Below are positions 34,490 to 46,569 of a stretch of DNA of 64,000 nt, in pieces. The stretch covers positions 36,992,001 through 37,056,000 of the forward strand of contig NC_081826.1 in NCBI RefSeq assembly GCF_030867095.1. Direction: 5' to 3'. A program made the translations under genes and the position numbers. This DNA is from Alligator mississippiensis. Taxonomy: Eukaryota; Chordata; Crocodylia; Alligatoridae. Positions within the stretch are counted from its first letter, which is position 1, and every line of letters starts with the position of its first letter. The notes beneath the pieces were generated by a model that worked only from the letters and a program-made list of their open reading frames with translations, was not told where the DNA came from and ran no database searches.

Positions 34490-35400
34490 CCTGGATAGCT
34501 CTTCACTGACCTCGTGTAAGTGCACCATCCTGCTTCTTTGCAACTATAGAAGAGAAATAATTTTCGAGTATGTCTGCCTCTTCTAAATACTTAACAATTA
34601 TATTGTCTCCATCTGGTAATAGATCTATATAACTGCTGAGAACTCTTCTGTTCTTGATGATAATTAAAAAAAAAAAATTCTTACTTTCCTTAGCCTTGCC
34701 AGCCATGGATTTCTCTCTGATGTCTTTAGGTTCCACTATCCATTTTCTACGCTTCATAATTCTTTATTTTTTTAACTTACTATGCCCTATTTGCCTTTTT
34801 CTTTTTTATCAACTGGCATGCATTGCTTTCTTATTTCTAAGTCCTGTGGTTGCTTTGCCATTGAGCCAGGGCACACTTCTTTTTCATTGAATTTGTGTCT
34901 TTTGACCATAATCTCTTTTAAAAGAAACACAAAAAAAATCCTAATTTTCTGTCAGTTTTTCATCACAGTCAGTTTTACTCAAAATTTCTCTCATCTATGA
35001 GAAATTTGCTCCTTTAAGACTATGTGTATAGGCCGGTTTTAAAACCGGGGTATACAATACTGATTGGGAGTCCCCTCTATTTGTCCCTATTAAATGTAAT
35101 TGGGTCATGATCACTGGTTCATAAACAAAGCTCAGTGGCCCGTATCTGTCATAATGACGACTAAAAGAGTTACCTTGCATTGCATTTTGATAAATTAGCA
35201 TGCATAATTTCTAGATTCAATGAAGTTTTATTACTGGCCTTGTGGGATCTCCAGTGGATGTTTCCCAGATTGAGGTCCCCCATAACAACTCAGTTTTTCT
35301 TTTTACTCTTTACAGGAGTGTTTTAGAAGCAATTCCTCCAGTTCTATGGACTGATTCAGTAACTTGTAACAACCCTGTCCCCCGCACTCTTTTCTGAGCT
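34490..35400 (-). mobile_element. Old CR1-like relic
   Basis: On the minus strand 34757-34503 encodes a linker-like segment ending LLPDGDNIIVKYLEEADILE and NYFSSIV, which resembles the CR1 region between endonuclease and RT. A segment near 35265-35290 (GATTGAGGTCCCCCATAACA on the plus strand) matches the endonuclease region of the CR1 at 32485-32510 in sense. Heavily decayed; limits approximate. Confidence 0.5.
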
Positions 35401-35697
35401 TTGCTTATAAGCTGTATAAAAATATTACTGCAGAGGGGAATACTAAATTGGTGAACAAATGCATGAAATGTGAATTCACTTTCGTGAAAGTTGCAGTATT
35501 ACCAGGCCTGAAGCTGATGTTCTTTATTTATCCATAGGATACATTCATTATAAGCAGCACAGGCTCCTCTACCTTGGACTGATAGTGGCTTTTCTTTTTG
35601 CACAATCAACCAAGATGCCCACATTTTATCTTTTGCTCTGTGATTGCCATTTCATCTATGCCATCATGTGGCAGCTTCTGGTTAAGCTGTGAACCTT
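35401..35697. other. No gene recognised
   Basis: AT-rich spacer. Confidence 0.3.
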
Positions 35698-35736
35698 GTC
35701 CTAGATATAAAACTAAGTTCGTTTTATATCCAGGAC
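35698..35736. repeat. Near-perfect hairpin, possible Helitron-associated terminus
   Basis: GTCCTAGATATAAAAC at 35698-35713 pairs with 35721-35736 at 15 of 16 positions around a 7-base loop. Either strand reads TCCTRGATATAAAAC, similar in style to the TCCTATATAATAAA starts of vertebrate Helitrons. It lies 240 bases from the helicase fragment. Confidence 0.6.
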
Positions 35737-35973
35737 ACTCCCCTCCACTGTAGCCCACCTGGGCAGCAACCCACAGACACCCACCCCACCGCCTGCCCCC
35801 AGCACCATGCTCACTGCAGGCAGTTTTCAGAAAAATACTTTATCATCCTCACAACAAATGGATCCCCCCTCCCCAGCACCAGAGCCCCTCCACCACCCAC
35901 CAATAAAACACCCTCTTCCTATGCAAACTATTTACAAGTAGCTGAAACCCGCAAAACATTTGTGATTAAATTT

Positions 35974-36156
35974 TTATTGCAAAAGTATTTCTTTAAATAC
36001 AGGATTTTTAGTGATCCTTTGACCAACTACCTTAACAGAATCAAAACTTCTCACCCTTGAAAAGGCTACATAAAGCTGTCCATGTTGAAACACAGGCTTA
36101 GGAATATAAATACATATTTTGTGAAAAGTCTGACCTTGTGACTTGCTTGTAGTCAT
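35974..36156 (-). pseudogene. Helitron PIF1-like helicase, C-terminal fragment
   Basis: The minus-strand frame encodes [20 protein letters not shown] followed by [20 protein letters not shown] and VKV. This is the closing motif block of the PIF1/RecD-type helicase carried by Helitron rolling-circle transposons, where the helicase is fused behind a Rep nuclease. Only about 60 residues are present, ending in TAA at 35974-35976. Upstream sequence beyond 36170 is not recognisable as helicase, so the copy is strongly 5'-truncated. A cellular PIF1 exon is the alternative, but the [17 protein letters not shown] wording is Helitron-like. Confidence 0.85.
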
Positions 36157-36748
36157 AGAATAAGATGGCCCATGTACAAGTGACTAAGGGAAATTGTGAC
36201 TAATGTGACGAAATTGCCCCTTTTAGTATTTTAATTGCCCTTTTTAATTATTTAATTGTGTAATGATTTAAACATGTAACAGTTTAACTAACAACCTAAA
36301 AGTTAAGTGGTCTCTAAGCCATGACCAAACTCCTGTACTAGCCAGTTTTCCTCCACTAAATTCGTAATGCCTTTCTTGTCTCTCTCCCTCCCTCTCAACC
36401 AGACCTCACCTTGCATGTAACATGCACTCACACTAAGAGTAGGCACTGCGGTGTCAGCTGTTCTGGCCTGTAAAAGCACAGCACATCTGAGGGCAATAGG
36501 TCTAGGGTCAAGTAGCAAGGGTGAGCTCACTGGGGAGCCGAGTACACAAATGTAAATCAATCCTCTCAGGGTTTTGGATATTTCAAGAGTCCTGGCTTAA
36601 CAAGAAGGAAACACAGTTGGCAAAAAACAAAATTGCTGCTTGTAAAGTGCTAGGCAGGGAATTTCAGACCCAAACAGGTTTCTGGTCAACACAATCCCCT
36701 TTCCTCTTTCCTGGAATAACCCAATACCCCTCTACACAGCTAAACTGA
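36157..36748. other. No gene recognised
   Basis: AT-rich spacer; possibly unrecognised Helitron body. Confidence 0.3.
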
Positions 36749-36908
36749 AAGCTTATCTACACAGAGAACTTAGTGCAGTGTAAGCCAGGGCATGTTTTTG
36801 GTGAGCACCTGGGGTATCTACACAATTAATTAGTGTGCACTAGCTAATGAGTAATAAATTCATACCCAAGCTCCCTCTGATTTCCTAGTGGACACATGCC
36901 CTAAACAG
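36749..36908. mobile_element. Probable Harbinger-like MITE
   Basis: GCTTATCTACACAGAGAAC at the left and the reverse complement of the right end (GGCATGTGTCCACTAGGAAA) form loose inverted repeats. A nearly palindromic ATTAGTGTGCACTAGCTAAT sits in the middle. Confidence 0.4.
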
Positions 36909-37035
36909 GCTCAGCTGCCCCTGTGGCCCTAAATGTAACCAATTTCCCAGTGGAGAGGGTGTTTCTGACTTGACTGAGAATTAAGTATGACCAGTAGGTG
37001 AGAATTACCCTAGTTTTCAGAAGCTCCATTTAAAG

Positions 37036-37303
37036 CAGTGATTCTCAACCAGCAGCCTTGAGATCCTTTCAAGGGTGCCATGCCGTATTAGCACTGGTAG
37101 GTGTGCAAACAAGATTCGCAAGATAAACCCAGAGATTTCAAGTTGGAATCTATAATGTTAAAAACATTCAGACCTGTTGTGGGCTTTCTGAGTTATCTGG
37201 AACAGAAGAATTATTCTATTACTTTTCTGTAGTCAAAAAAGTAAGTGAAAACTAAGAGCTGATATTTTTAAGGGGTGCCCCCTAAAAAGGTTGAGAGCCA
37301 CTG
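37036..37303. mobile_element. hAT MITE (Charlie/MER5-like), 8-bp duplication
   Basis: It starts CAGTGATTCTCAACC and ends GGTTGAGAGCCACTG. ATTTAAAG (37028-37035) and ATTTAGAG (37304-37311) agree at 7 of 8 bases. Ends and duplication length are diagnostic of hAT elements. Non-coding. Confidence 0.85.
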
Positions 37304-37311
37304 ATTTAGAG

Positions 37312-38074
37312 GCACTAAAACAGCTGATTATTCCCTCTCTTCCCTTACTCTCCCTCTCTCCTGCCCCCTGGCAGGCTTCAAAAGATCCATAGCAAGATTT
37401 TTGTCTCATTTCTGAGCCTAGACTGGGGTCAGCACTACAGTCAGCTTTGGACACTAACATAATATATATTTAATCCCACTGTTATCCCATTGCACTGTTA
37501 CCCACATCACACGTGGACTGTAATCTGCTGTTTGACTAGCTTAATTTTTATTTTCCAGCAGAAGTGAGAGACTTAGACATAAATAGTTCCAAGAAAGTAT
37601 CATGTATGTATTGCTCTTTATTTAATAATTTTGCTTCCTTGGTTTAGTACAAAACATTATTCTTTATTCCTATCTAGGAGGAGGCCACCATGCTGTTATT
37701 AGGTCAACTGCACCATGTGTTTAAAATAACATCACACTGAACCGGAGCACAAGCTGAACCAGAAGGTTCATAGTTTAAGTGGGCAGATCCCCAGGGCTAT
37801 TTTTAAATATTAGGGTCAGGGTCAGGTTGCACTGCTGCATTAACATGAGTGTTAACTTTGGTTGTCAGCCCTGGACTTAGACTGACATCCTGACTCTGAA
37901 GGCACAGTCATCTGGGAATGAGAGCCAAGGACCAAGACAGATGGGAGGAACTGAAGGAATACTTAAGACACGTCCATGAGAAGTTAGGTCTTTTGTTGTT
38001 CAGGGCTCAGATTGTAAACCTGATAGAAGAGCTTCCAGTTCATCTATAGGCACCTGTTTTCAATAGGACACACT
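37312..38074. other. No gene recognised
   Basis: Spacer; nothing recognised. Confidence 0.35.
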
Positions 38075-38082
38075 TTCTATGC

Positions 38083-38272
38083 CAGTGTTTCCCAAACTTC
38101 TGATACCAGGGGTGCAGTTTTTTTTCTGGATTAAAATCAATAGCACACTTTATTCAGTGGTCTGCAGGCCTGATCCTGCTGCATGGGGTTGGCACACCCA
38201 GGGCCTCATCCAGTCCACTGCGTTGGCAGCACGCTTAGTAAGTGCGCGGTGGCACACCCTTTGGGAATGCTC
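38083..38272. mobile_element. hAT MITE, 8-bp duplication
   Basis: It starts CAGTGTTTCCCAAACTT, with a related inverted end at 38250-38272 (CACCCTTTGGGAATG). TTCTATGC (38075-38082) and TTCTATGA (38273-38280) agree at 7 of 8 bases. Confidence 0.8.
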
Positions 38273-38280
38273 TTCTATGA

Positions 38281-40530
38281 CTTTCATTCCTTTTGTCCCA
38301 GTAACAGGCTGGTCTGTTCCTTATAGAGAGAACAGTCAGCTCTGTTGAGAGCCTAGCTGCAGAGCATTTGGGTAGGCAGGGAGTGTCTGTCTTGCTAAGC
38401 TAAGAGCTTTAAATAGCACGGAGAAGAGAAAGCAAGAGAGGAGGAAGCAAGTTGTGAATGCAACTGGTTGTTACAAGAAGGGGGTCAGGATACTTTGCTG
38501 GGAGCCAGAGCCAAATGATTCTTCCTTGAGTGCCTGGGCCAAGGCAGAAGGTTTTTGTTTTGTTTTGTTTGCTTATTTGTTGGCCTGTTTGTTGCCTAAA
38601 TACAGTGTTCCTTGAGAGGATTGGCTAAGGAGCTCCTTGGTGAGTAAAGTCTGCCTGCAGAGGCCAGCAGGCTCTGGACCAAGCTTACAGGCCATTCTTC
38701 CATTCTGCCCCCACCTCCCCTTCACTTTAGTAGTCAGTGCAGTGGCATGGATTTCAAAACCACATCTGGATTAGCACAACCTGGATTGCTATAACTAACC
38801 CACTGATTCTGAATATACCAGATGTTTATACATCCCTTTCCAGCCTTTGTCATCCTGTATGCAGTTTGCTGTTTACCTTAGATTTGTTTCTGTAATATTG
38901 TTTCCTTTTCTGTGTTTTCCTTCTGTGATTATAGGCATATAACTCTTTCTCAAGTGAAATTGCTCTGCATGTATTCCGACTTAATTGTCCAGGTCTGCAA
39001 AGTTTTAAGTGGGTTCAACTCTCTATGAATTTAGGAAGATCTGAGGGTACTGAGCTCACAGGACTGGTCCCTGCATATCATTTTTATTTATTTATGCTCA
39101 TTTCAATATTGTCTCTAAACCTTGTTGGGTTTTACAGTCAGTAATACCTCACAAAATCTGCAAAAATATATTTTAGAAATTGTATTCTGTATCTTTTATG
39201 TTTTCACCCTTCTCTTTTATTGCAAGGGACCATTACATAAAAGAATCTTGCTTTTAAGCATTTATCTGTACGTGCTCCTTCTTCCCCATCAGCTCTGAAA
39301 ATCTTCTGTCTGTGACGTCATCTCTGCTCATCCAGCTGATTGTTTTATATTTATATTTAAATGCCTTTAACAATCAGTCGCAGGTGAAGGGAAACCCTAG
39401 ACCTCTAATAGCAAAAACTCTCCCTTTGGTAACTGGGGACCAAATTGTGGTCTTTAGCTACTGTCCTAAGTAGGAGCTGTTGAAAAACTGCAATGCCTTA
39501 CATGAAGCATTCTACATGTGCACAAACCGCTGCAGCCAACCTGCTTGAGGCCCAGGGAGATGAGGGTGTGTGGTCATTGTCCTCACTTTTCTTTGTCTTA
39601 TCTTACTGTCCTTTGGGGGAGTATAGAAACTTCTTCCCTCAGTCTGCCCAAATGCAAGGATCTAAGTCATGCTTGTATGGAGGATAGCTGTATAAAGCAA
39701 GAGAAGCTTGCTGTGGGTGGTAACCCACATGACCAAATGATGCAGCAAGTCCAGTAGGCCCCCAGTGCTTGGCACTTTGGCAGCCTGTGATATGTTACTC
39801 CCAGTTGATAGTGTGGTTAGTGTCTTGGAAAAGTCCTTCAGTGTTTCTCTCTTCTTACTCATGCAACTTCTGGCCTAATCACTCCTCCAAATCCTACAGC
39901 CTACGTTCAGTTAAGTCAGATGTTGTGGATGCTGTTTCTTGTGTCCTGGCACAGGAAGGCTTACTCTGATTTTTTTTTTTTTTTTAATTCAAAGAAGAAA
40001 AGCAGCTGCTAGGACTTGGGTCTGCGATTGTGTAGGCATCTGGGACGGTTAGCTAGTGTGCTTGATTGCTGTGAACTGGCTAATGCAATAGTGACTGTGT
40101 GTTAAACTTCGGGTAGGACTGTAGTCTACTGTGGATGACCTTGACACATTTGTAGATGGTGGCTGAGCAGGCTTTGGTACGTAAGCAATCCAGCCTTTTT
40201 GCCTATTTTTTGGATTAATTAATGCCATTTCTGAGAAACTAAGTAACTTCTTAATTTTGGTGGGAAGGCATGGGGGGTGGGGTGCTTACCTCCTCATGCA
40301 GGCTACAGCGGCACTGACACAGCTGCTGTTGCCTCAGTGCAAGATCCCTCAGTACAGTCTGTAGTAGTAGTGTATGTTCTCTAGGGGTTGCCATTTTGGT
40401 GACCCCCCTGAATCAACACCTAGAGCCAGTGCCCTGGTTGCACCCCACCCCCCCCCAAAGTTATGCTACTGTTTGTCAGAGAATCGCTGTGAGTTACAGG
40501 AATGCAGCTAGGGCCTAGACTGCTGCAGGG
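38281..40530. other. No gene recognised
   Basis: 2.2 kb without a recognised exon or clear repeat. It has a short TTTTG repeat near 38555-38575 and a T-run near 39971-39985. Confidence 0.35.
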
Positions 40531-41838
40531 TTCACAGATTCATAGATGTTAGGGTCGGAAGGGACCTCAATAGATCATCGAGTCCGACCCCCTGCATGGC
40601 AGGAAAGAGTGCTGGGTTCAGATGACCCCAGCTAGATGCTTATCCAACCTCCTCTTGAAGACCCCCAGGGTAGGGGAGAGCACCACCTCCCTTGGGAGCC
40701 CGTTCCAGACCTTGGCCACTCGAACTGTGAAGAAGTTCTTCCTAATGTCTGGTCTAACTCTGCTCTCTGCTAGCTTGTGGCCATTATTTCTTGTAACCCC
40801 CAGGGGCGCCTTGGTGAATAAAACCTCACCAATTCCCTTCTGTGCCCCCGTGATGAACTTATAGGCAGCCACAAGGTCGCCTCTCAACCTTCTCTTGCGG
40901 AGGCTGAAGAGGTCCAGGTTCTCTAGTCTCTCCTCATAGGGCTTGGCCTGCAAGCCCTTAACCATATGAGTGGCCCTTCTCTGGACCCTCTCCAGGTTAT
41001 CCACATCCCTCTTGAAGTGCGGCGCCCAAAACTGCACACAGTACTCCAACTGCGGTCTGACCAGCGCCCGATAGAGGGGAAGTATCACCTCCTTGGATCT
41101 GTTCATCATGCATCTGCTGATGCACGATAAAGTGCCATTAGCTTTTCTGATGGCTTCGTCACACTGACGACTCACATTCATCTTGGAGTCCACTAGGACT
41201 CCAAGATCCCTTTCCACTTCCGTGCCACCAAGCAGGTCATTCCCTAGGCAGTAGGTATGCTGGACATTTTTCCTCCCTAGGTGCAGCACTTTGCATTTCT
41301 CTTTGTTCAATTGCATTCTGTTGTTTTCTACCCATATGTCCAACCTGTCCAGGTCTGCTTGTAGCTGTTCCCTGCCCTCCGGCGTGTCCACTTCTCCCCA
41401 GTTTTGTGTCATCCGCAAACTTGGACAGAGTACACTTCACTCCCTCGTCCAAGTCGCTGATGAAGATATTGAAGAGTATTGGTCCAAGGACCGAGCCCTG
41501 TGGGACCCCACTGCCCACACCCTTCCAGGTTGATACCGACCCATCCACTACGACTCTCTGGGTGCGACCCTCTAGCCAATTCACCACCCACCGGACTGTG
41601 TAGTCATCCAAGTCACAGCCTCTTAACTTGTTTACCAGTATGGTGCGGGATACCGTATTGAAGGCCTTCCTGAAGTCTAAGTATACGACATCCACACCTA
41701 CTCCTGCGTCCAGGTGTTTTGTAACCTGGTCATAAAAAGAGACTAGATTAGTCAGGAATGATCTACCTGCTACAAACCTGTGCTGGTTTCCCCTCAGCAT
41801 AATTTGTCCTGCCTGGCTCTCGCAAATGAGAGTTAGTA
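40531..41838 (-). mobile_element. 5'-truncated CR1 LINE with RT region
   Basis: The minus-strand CR1 keeps its 3' end at 40531, with the typical terminal TTCATAGATGTTAGGG. From the 5' side it encodes [57 protein letters not shown] and the catalytic FADDTK near 41402-41420. A single frameshift follows FADDTK, after which [20 protein letters not shown] to the C-terminus is open (41418 to 40618). It is truncated 5' near 41838. This is the best-preserved CR1 coding region in the window and provides the uninterrupted reference for the LTR insertion in the CR1 at 28.7-33.0 kb. Confidence 0.92.
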
Positions 41839-42743
41839 CAGAGTTTCCATCCCCACGTGGTCGGTGCAGTCTGCCACTGCTTCCAGCTTTGTTTGGGTAG
41901 TGGTGGTGAAGGTGTTCCCTGATTACTTCATATTCAAGCTTTTGTCTGGAAGTAAGAGCCTGTGGGGACAAATTAGTTTGGTTAGGAGCCTGGTAAGACA
42001 AGGGTGCATCTTTCTAGTTCATTGTTTCCTCAAGCATGGGGCTGGGCCCTTAGGGGGAGAGGGCACAAAGGGCTAGCAGAGAGGGCAGCAAAGACCATAT
42101 AAATGCATGTTTTGAGGAGATGGAGCAGAGTGCTGTACTTTTCATTGCTCTGAGATCTAACCCTCAGCTGAAGAAAAAGGTCTTGACCTCAACTGAAGGA
42201 AAAGGTCAGGCTGATGGGTCAGAACCCAGGTCACAGAGACTGCCAGGAGACTTTGGACTGCTTTGTTCGCTGAGTTGTCTGAGTAGATTTTGAAACTTCC
42301 TGTTATCGGAGTCTGTGTGCACATGTGGTGTAAATTAAAAAAAAAACAACCTGGTATGTTGGCCTGCCACTTATTTAAAATAGCTGAAAGAGTGATACTC
42401 TTAAATATTCTAATCACTTTCATTATTCCTGCTGGTAGTCTCGCTTGCTTCCAGATATTTTGGAAAGAATTACAAGTATTTGTACTATTTGGCATTCACC
42501 AAGGACACGCACTACAGCAGACTGTATATCATTTGAGGTGGCATAAGTATGAGGCGTGTTCTCCTACAGCTACCCTGCACCTCACATAGAGGTCTTTTCA
42601 AAGTGCCACAGACAGTGATCATCAGCCCTAGTGATTTGCCTCACACAGTGGCAGAGTTTATGCTGGAATTCAAAACAGCAACTAGACTATTAAAGAAAGC
42701 AGACACGATGCAAACACACTTTCTGTTTTGGTTGCAGCTACTG
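41839..42743. other. No gene recognised
   Basis: Spacer; nothing recognised. Confidence 0.35.
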
Positions 42744-42745
42744 TA

Positions 42746-43268
42746 TTTCACAGTGTAAAAGTCATCCCCATTTTTCTGATCCAAAAAATTAGGATTTTTG
42801 GAGATCCAGTATATAAATTGACCTAACTTTATGGATCAGAAATATAGGATCAACTTATGCTAGCCCTTGAACACCCTCACTGTGGGCTGGGCACCCAGGT
42901 GGATACATGCTGCAATGCTGCTTGCAGGGGATGGGCGTGGCACTTGGCTGGCATGGCCCAGGCAGTGCTGCTCACAGGGGACAGGGCTGGACTCGGCAGG
43001 AGCACCCGGCCGAGGGGCTTCTCCATGGTGGTGGCAAAGCCCGCAGGCTGCACTCGGGCCAGGCCCTGGCCCCGTGGCCTCCAGCGACAGGGATGCCATA
43101 TCATTGTAGGTGAAGAAGGTCAGGTTGGGTTGGGGCCAGGGCCGGGGCCAGAGCCAGACTGGGGCCGCACTGAGGTTCAGGTAAAAGATATCGATATGGT
43201 GTATAAGTCGAGGTGGAAATTGAAAGGTAAATATTTTGGCTTCAAACCTAGGCTTATACACTGTGAAA
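42746..43268. mobile_element. TA-flanked TIR transposon with GC-rich core
   Basis: It starts TTTCACAGTGTAAAAG and ends CTTATACACTGTGAAA, flanked by TA at 42744-42745 and 43269-43270. TIR and TA duplication point to the Tc1/mariner superclass. The interior at 42850-43170 is GC-rich and has overlapping open frames without recognisable transposase. Confidence 0.75.
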
Positions 43269-43270
43269 TA

Positions 43271-45486
43271 TGGTAGGTGTCATTCTTTGTTAATTGTCCT
43301 TCCCTCATTTGTGTCTCTGAACTGAAAGCTTATTGGGGAAAGCATTTTGTTCTTTGCTTTCTGGTTTACACAACATTTTCCATGTTATAAAAATGTTGTA
43401 TCCATTTATGTGGCCAGTAACTATTTTGGCAAATAAATTCTCTCATAAATAAGGACACAGGTTCACAGGGCTATAACAATGGAAACAGACTTGTTTTGTT
43501 TGTTTTCTTGATAAGTTAAAGTTCAGTCCAGTTAGGTGCTGAACTTGATGTCAAAGAAATTGGGCCAATTCCTTTGGCACGATCTGTTGTTTGCTATTTG
43601 TTTTTTTTAATATAATGATTTTCACTTGTGGACATTATTGAAAATAAATTGCCTGGTGTTTGACTGGATGATACCTAAAAGCAACAGGAAATCCAAATGA
43701 TAACCTTACAGGGTTAGTGCATTTGAGCTAGATCACCAGCTTGTGATCTACATTGTTTGCCCATTACCTGGAGCAACCAGGGAGGAAGGCTGGCTTGAGG
43801 ATGTTCATTTTACCTGGCCTCCTAGCTGGCCCACGGAGGAAGCAAACTGTGATAGTCTCACCGGGAGCTTGTAGATGTGCTGTGAGGCTGCTCTGACATG
43901 CTGTAATTACAGCACATTGGAGCATACTCATTTAATTGAGTCTGCAGGGGCACAGTAATTGCTGCACTCCAGCCAGCCTCTGCATCTCCTATATCAGTAT
44001 CCCTGCACTTCAAAATGGTGGTGGGGGCACTTTTATTAAAGCTCATAGAATGAGCTTCAGTTGAAATGTCCCTGCCTTATTTTGAAGTGTGGGGTCACTC
44101 TTATACGAGATGCTGCGGCGCTTTAATTAGAGCAGCTCTTGGAGTCACTCTAAAGCGTGTCTTCCCACCCCCAAAGCATGTGTAAAAGTGCCCCCAGTGC
44201 ATAATCCCTGACATGCTGGGATAACTATGCTGTTGGGAGCATTGACTGGGGATGGAGTCTTTAGTAAGCTTCATTTTAAAAGAACCAGGAAAGCTAATTA
44301 AATCATCTAAAAGGCAGTGGGGTGAAGAAATTTAAAATATTTAGAATGTGTATTGAGGGAAGGTAAGCAATCTACAGTTGAGTCACAAAAACTATTTATA
44401 TCCCTTGGTATATGAGGCAGGAGGTCAAGAAGGACATCACTGTAGCTAAACTACCCAGGGCAAGACTTTTAGTCAAGTGAAAACAGAAGTTTTTCAAAAA
44501 GTGGAAATGCCTCCCACAGGACACCGGAGACCAGAACATGTCATGATCCTCAATACATGAAACTGAAATTAGAAGGATAGAGAGTGAATGTAAAAAGCAA
44601 ATTGCAAGTAGTACTAAAACAAAGAAGGAATTCTGTATTTACATATGAAATGGAAGCCAGGCTGTGTGTCAAAATCTGCTTTGTTGCTGAAGAGCAAACA
44701 CTGCAGGCAAAGTCATGGAGAACCAGGCCCAAGTTCTGGGTTATTGAAGCTGCAATTTGTAATCAGTTGGATCAAAAGCTTCTGAGAGGATCAATTTACT
44801 CACACTATAAATCAGTACAAGATTATTCATGACTGACAAATGTAATCTAGCCTTACAGGATGGCCACAAACCTTAAAAGCTTTTGGTTCAGAATGCCTGA
44901 GCCTGCAGGCTTCTGTCTCCTAATTAATACTATTTTATCCAGGGGTGATGAAAGCAAGTTCGGCTCTGAAATTTTGCCTGAGGGCTATGGATCCAAGGGT
45001 TTAATCAGTACAATAGTTTAAACTTAGCTTGAGTCACAAAATATGTCAGTTAATATTTTCACCTCTTGGCTTGTAGGGGAAATAATCAAAACCTGTTGTT
45101 TCGGAAGGGTACCCATATCTCACCTAACAAAATTCTATCAGTGCAAGGTAACACCGAATTCTCATGCTGTAACATCATGTGCCCTATATTGGCTCCTCCA
45201 TAAGGCTTTAAAAAAATCCCAAGTCCTTTGCTATCCAGTATCACAGGAAAAGACAGACCTATGAAGAACAGAGTTGGCCAGTGAGCTTTGGAAGGAGCTG
45301 TACTGTGTTTTATTGGATACTTGCTCACACATGAAAAACCCACAGAGTTTTGCATAACTTGTAATCTCTGAGAGACAGGCAGACCCCTGTCCAGGACTGG
45401 GGGAATGAGGCTGAGCAATGAGCTGAACTGGAAAGCTGTGTCAGGCGACACTGCAAACGTGCAGGTGTAATAATAAGTTTTCACCC
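43271..45486. other. No gene; possible MITE remnants
   Basis: AT-rich. A perfect 16-bp palindrome TGCTGTAATTACAGCA lies at 43899-43914 in a region (43850-44215) that looks like a degraded non-autonomous transposon. No coding exon recognised. Confidence 0.35.
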
Positions 45487-46125
45487 CATAAATTCAATTA
45501 TTTATTAGAACCAAGCATTACATAGCTCTCTAAAGAGTCACCCTGCAATTGAAAAAATTCCTAGATATACATACTCAGCAGCCAGGAGCTCTCCTAAAGT
45601 GGTATCCTTAAATGGCTTTTCATTACATGTACTTTGTACTATATTTATAAACTCTTCTGATAAGGCAGCAGCGCTCTTGTATCAGAGACATCAGAATACA
45701 GTGACCTTTTTATTAATAGAGTCAAATCACACAAGCAGAAATCCACTAATGTCAAAAGTCAAAGAAAATATTGCCTGTACAAGAACAGCACTGTTTGGCC
45801 TGGAGATTAAATATGCTTTCTAAATCATATGCTAAAGAATGCATTAAAATTGTCTGTAATGTAAAATACTACCTAGATTTCAAATATCTTACTTGGTAAT
45901 ATTCCCTTTAGCCTGCCCTGACCCTAATGTCTCTGATACAAGAGCACTTATCACTTTAACAGAAGAGTTATAAATAAAGTACAAAGTACATGCAATGGAA
46001 GGTCATTTAAGGATGCCGCCTCATGGGGGCTCCTAGTTGGCAAGTACATATATCTTGATTTTTTTGTATTACAGGGTAATTCTTTGGAGAATTGTGTAAC
46101 GCTTACTTCTATAGAATTTATGTAC
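45487..46125. repeat. Large imperfect foldback (inverted repeat, ~225-bp arms)
   Basis: The left arm about 45487-45712 and the right arm about 45911-46125 are mutual reverse complements with scattered mismatches and small gaps. Matching blocks include CATGTACTTTGTACT with TTATAA, CTCTTGTATCAGAGACAT, TCCTTAAATG and ACCCTG...AGATATA. A spacer of about 200 bases separates the arms. No transposase or flanking duplication is visible. It could be a foldback MITE or an inverted duplication; the transcript would form a long hairpin. Confidence 0.8.
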
Positions 46126-46569
46126 GATTCATTGGCGCTGCAACTACTTGCATGAGTGAAGACTAGTCAGCTGAATAACTGCTGAATGATCAATTCCATT
46201 ATAATAACAGTTGATCAACTTAATGGGATCCCAATCAACCAGATGGGCTCCTATACTGTGGTGGTGCTTGTAGTAGTTGTTGTTAGAATAATGCATTACA
46301 TATTTTTTTATTCACTATTACTGTTACACGAGGAAATACGTGTTGGAATTTGTTCCCACCCGACTACTGTGTCAATGTCTCTAAGTACCTGATTAAAAAC
46401 AAACAAAAAAACCTGTTCAGGGACAGACTCATTTTATAAAGACATCTGCCACCTAGTGGTCAAATCATGTCTCTTTAGAGGCGTATCTAGGTATGTAGAC
46501 ACTCAATTGGAAGTCCGGAGGGTTTGCAAGGGCATGTTTATTTATCAAAAAATGAATCAAGTGGTTTTT
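46126..46569. other. No gene recognised
   Basis: AT-rich spacer before the CpG-rich block. Confidence 0.35.
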
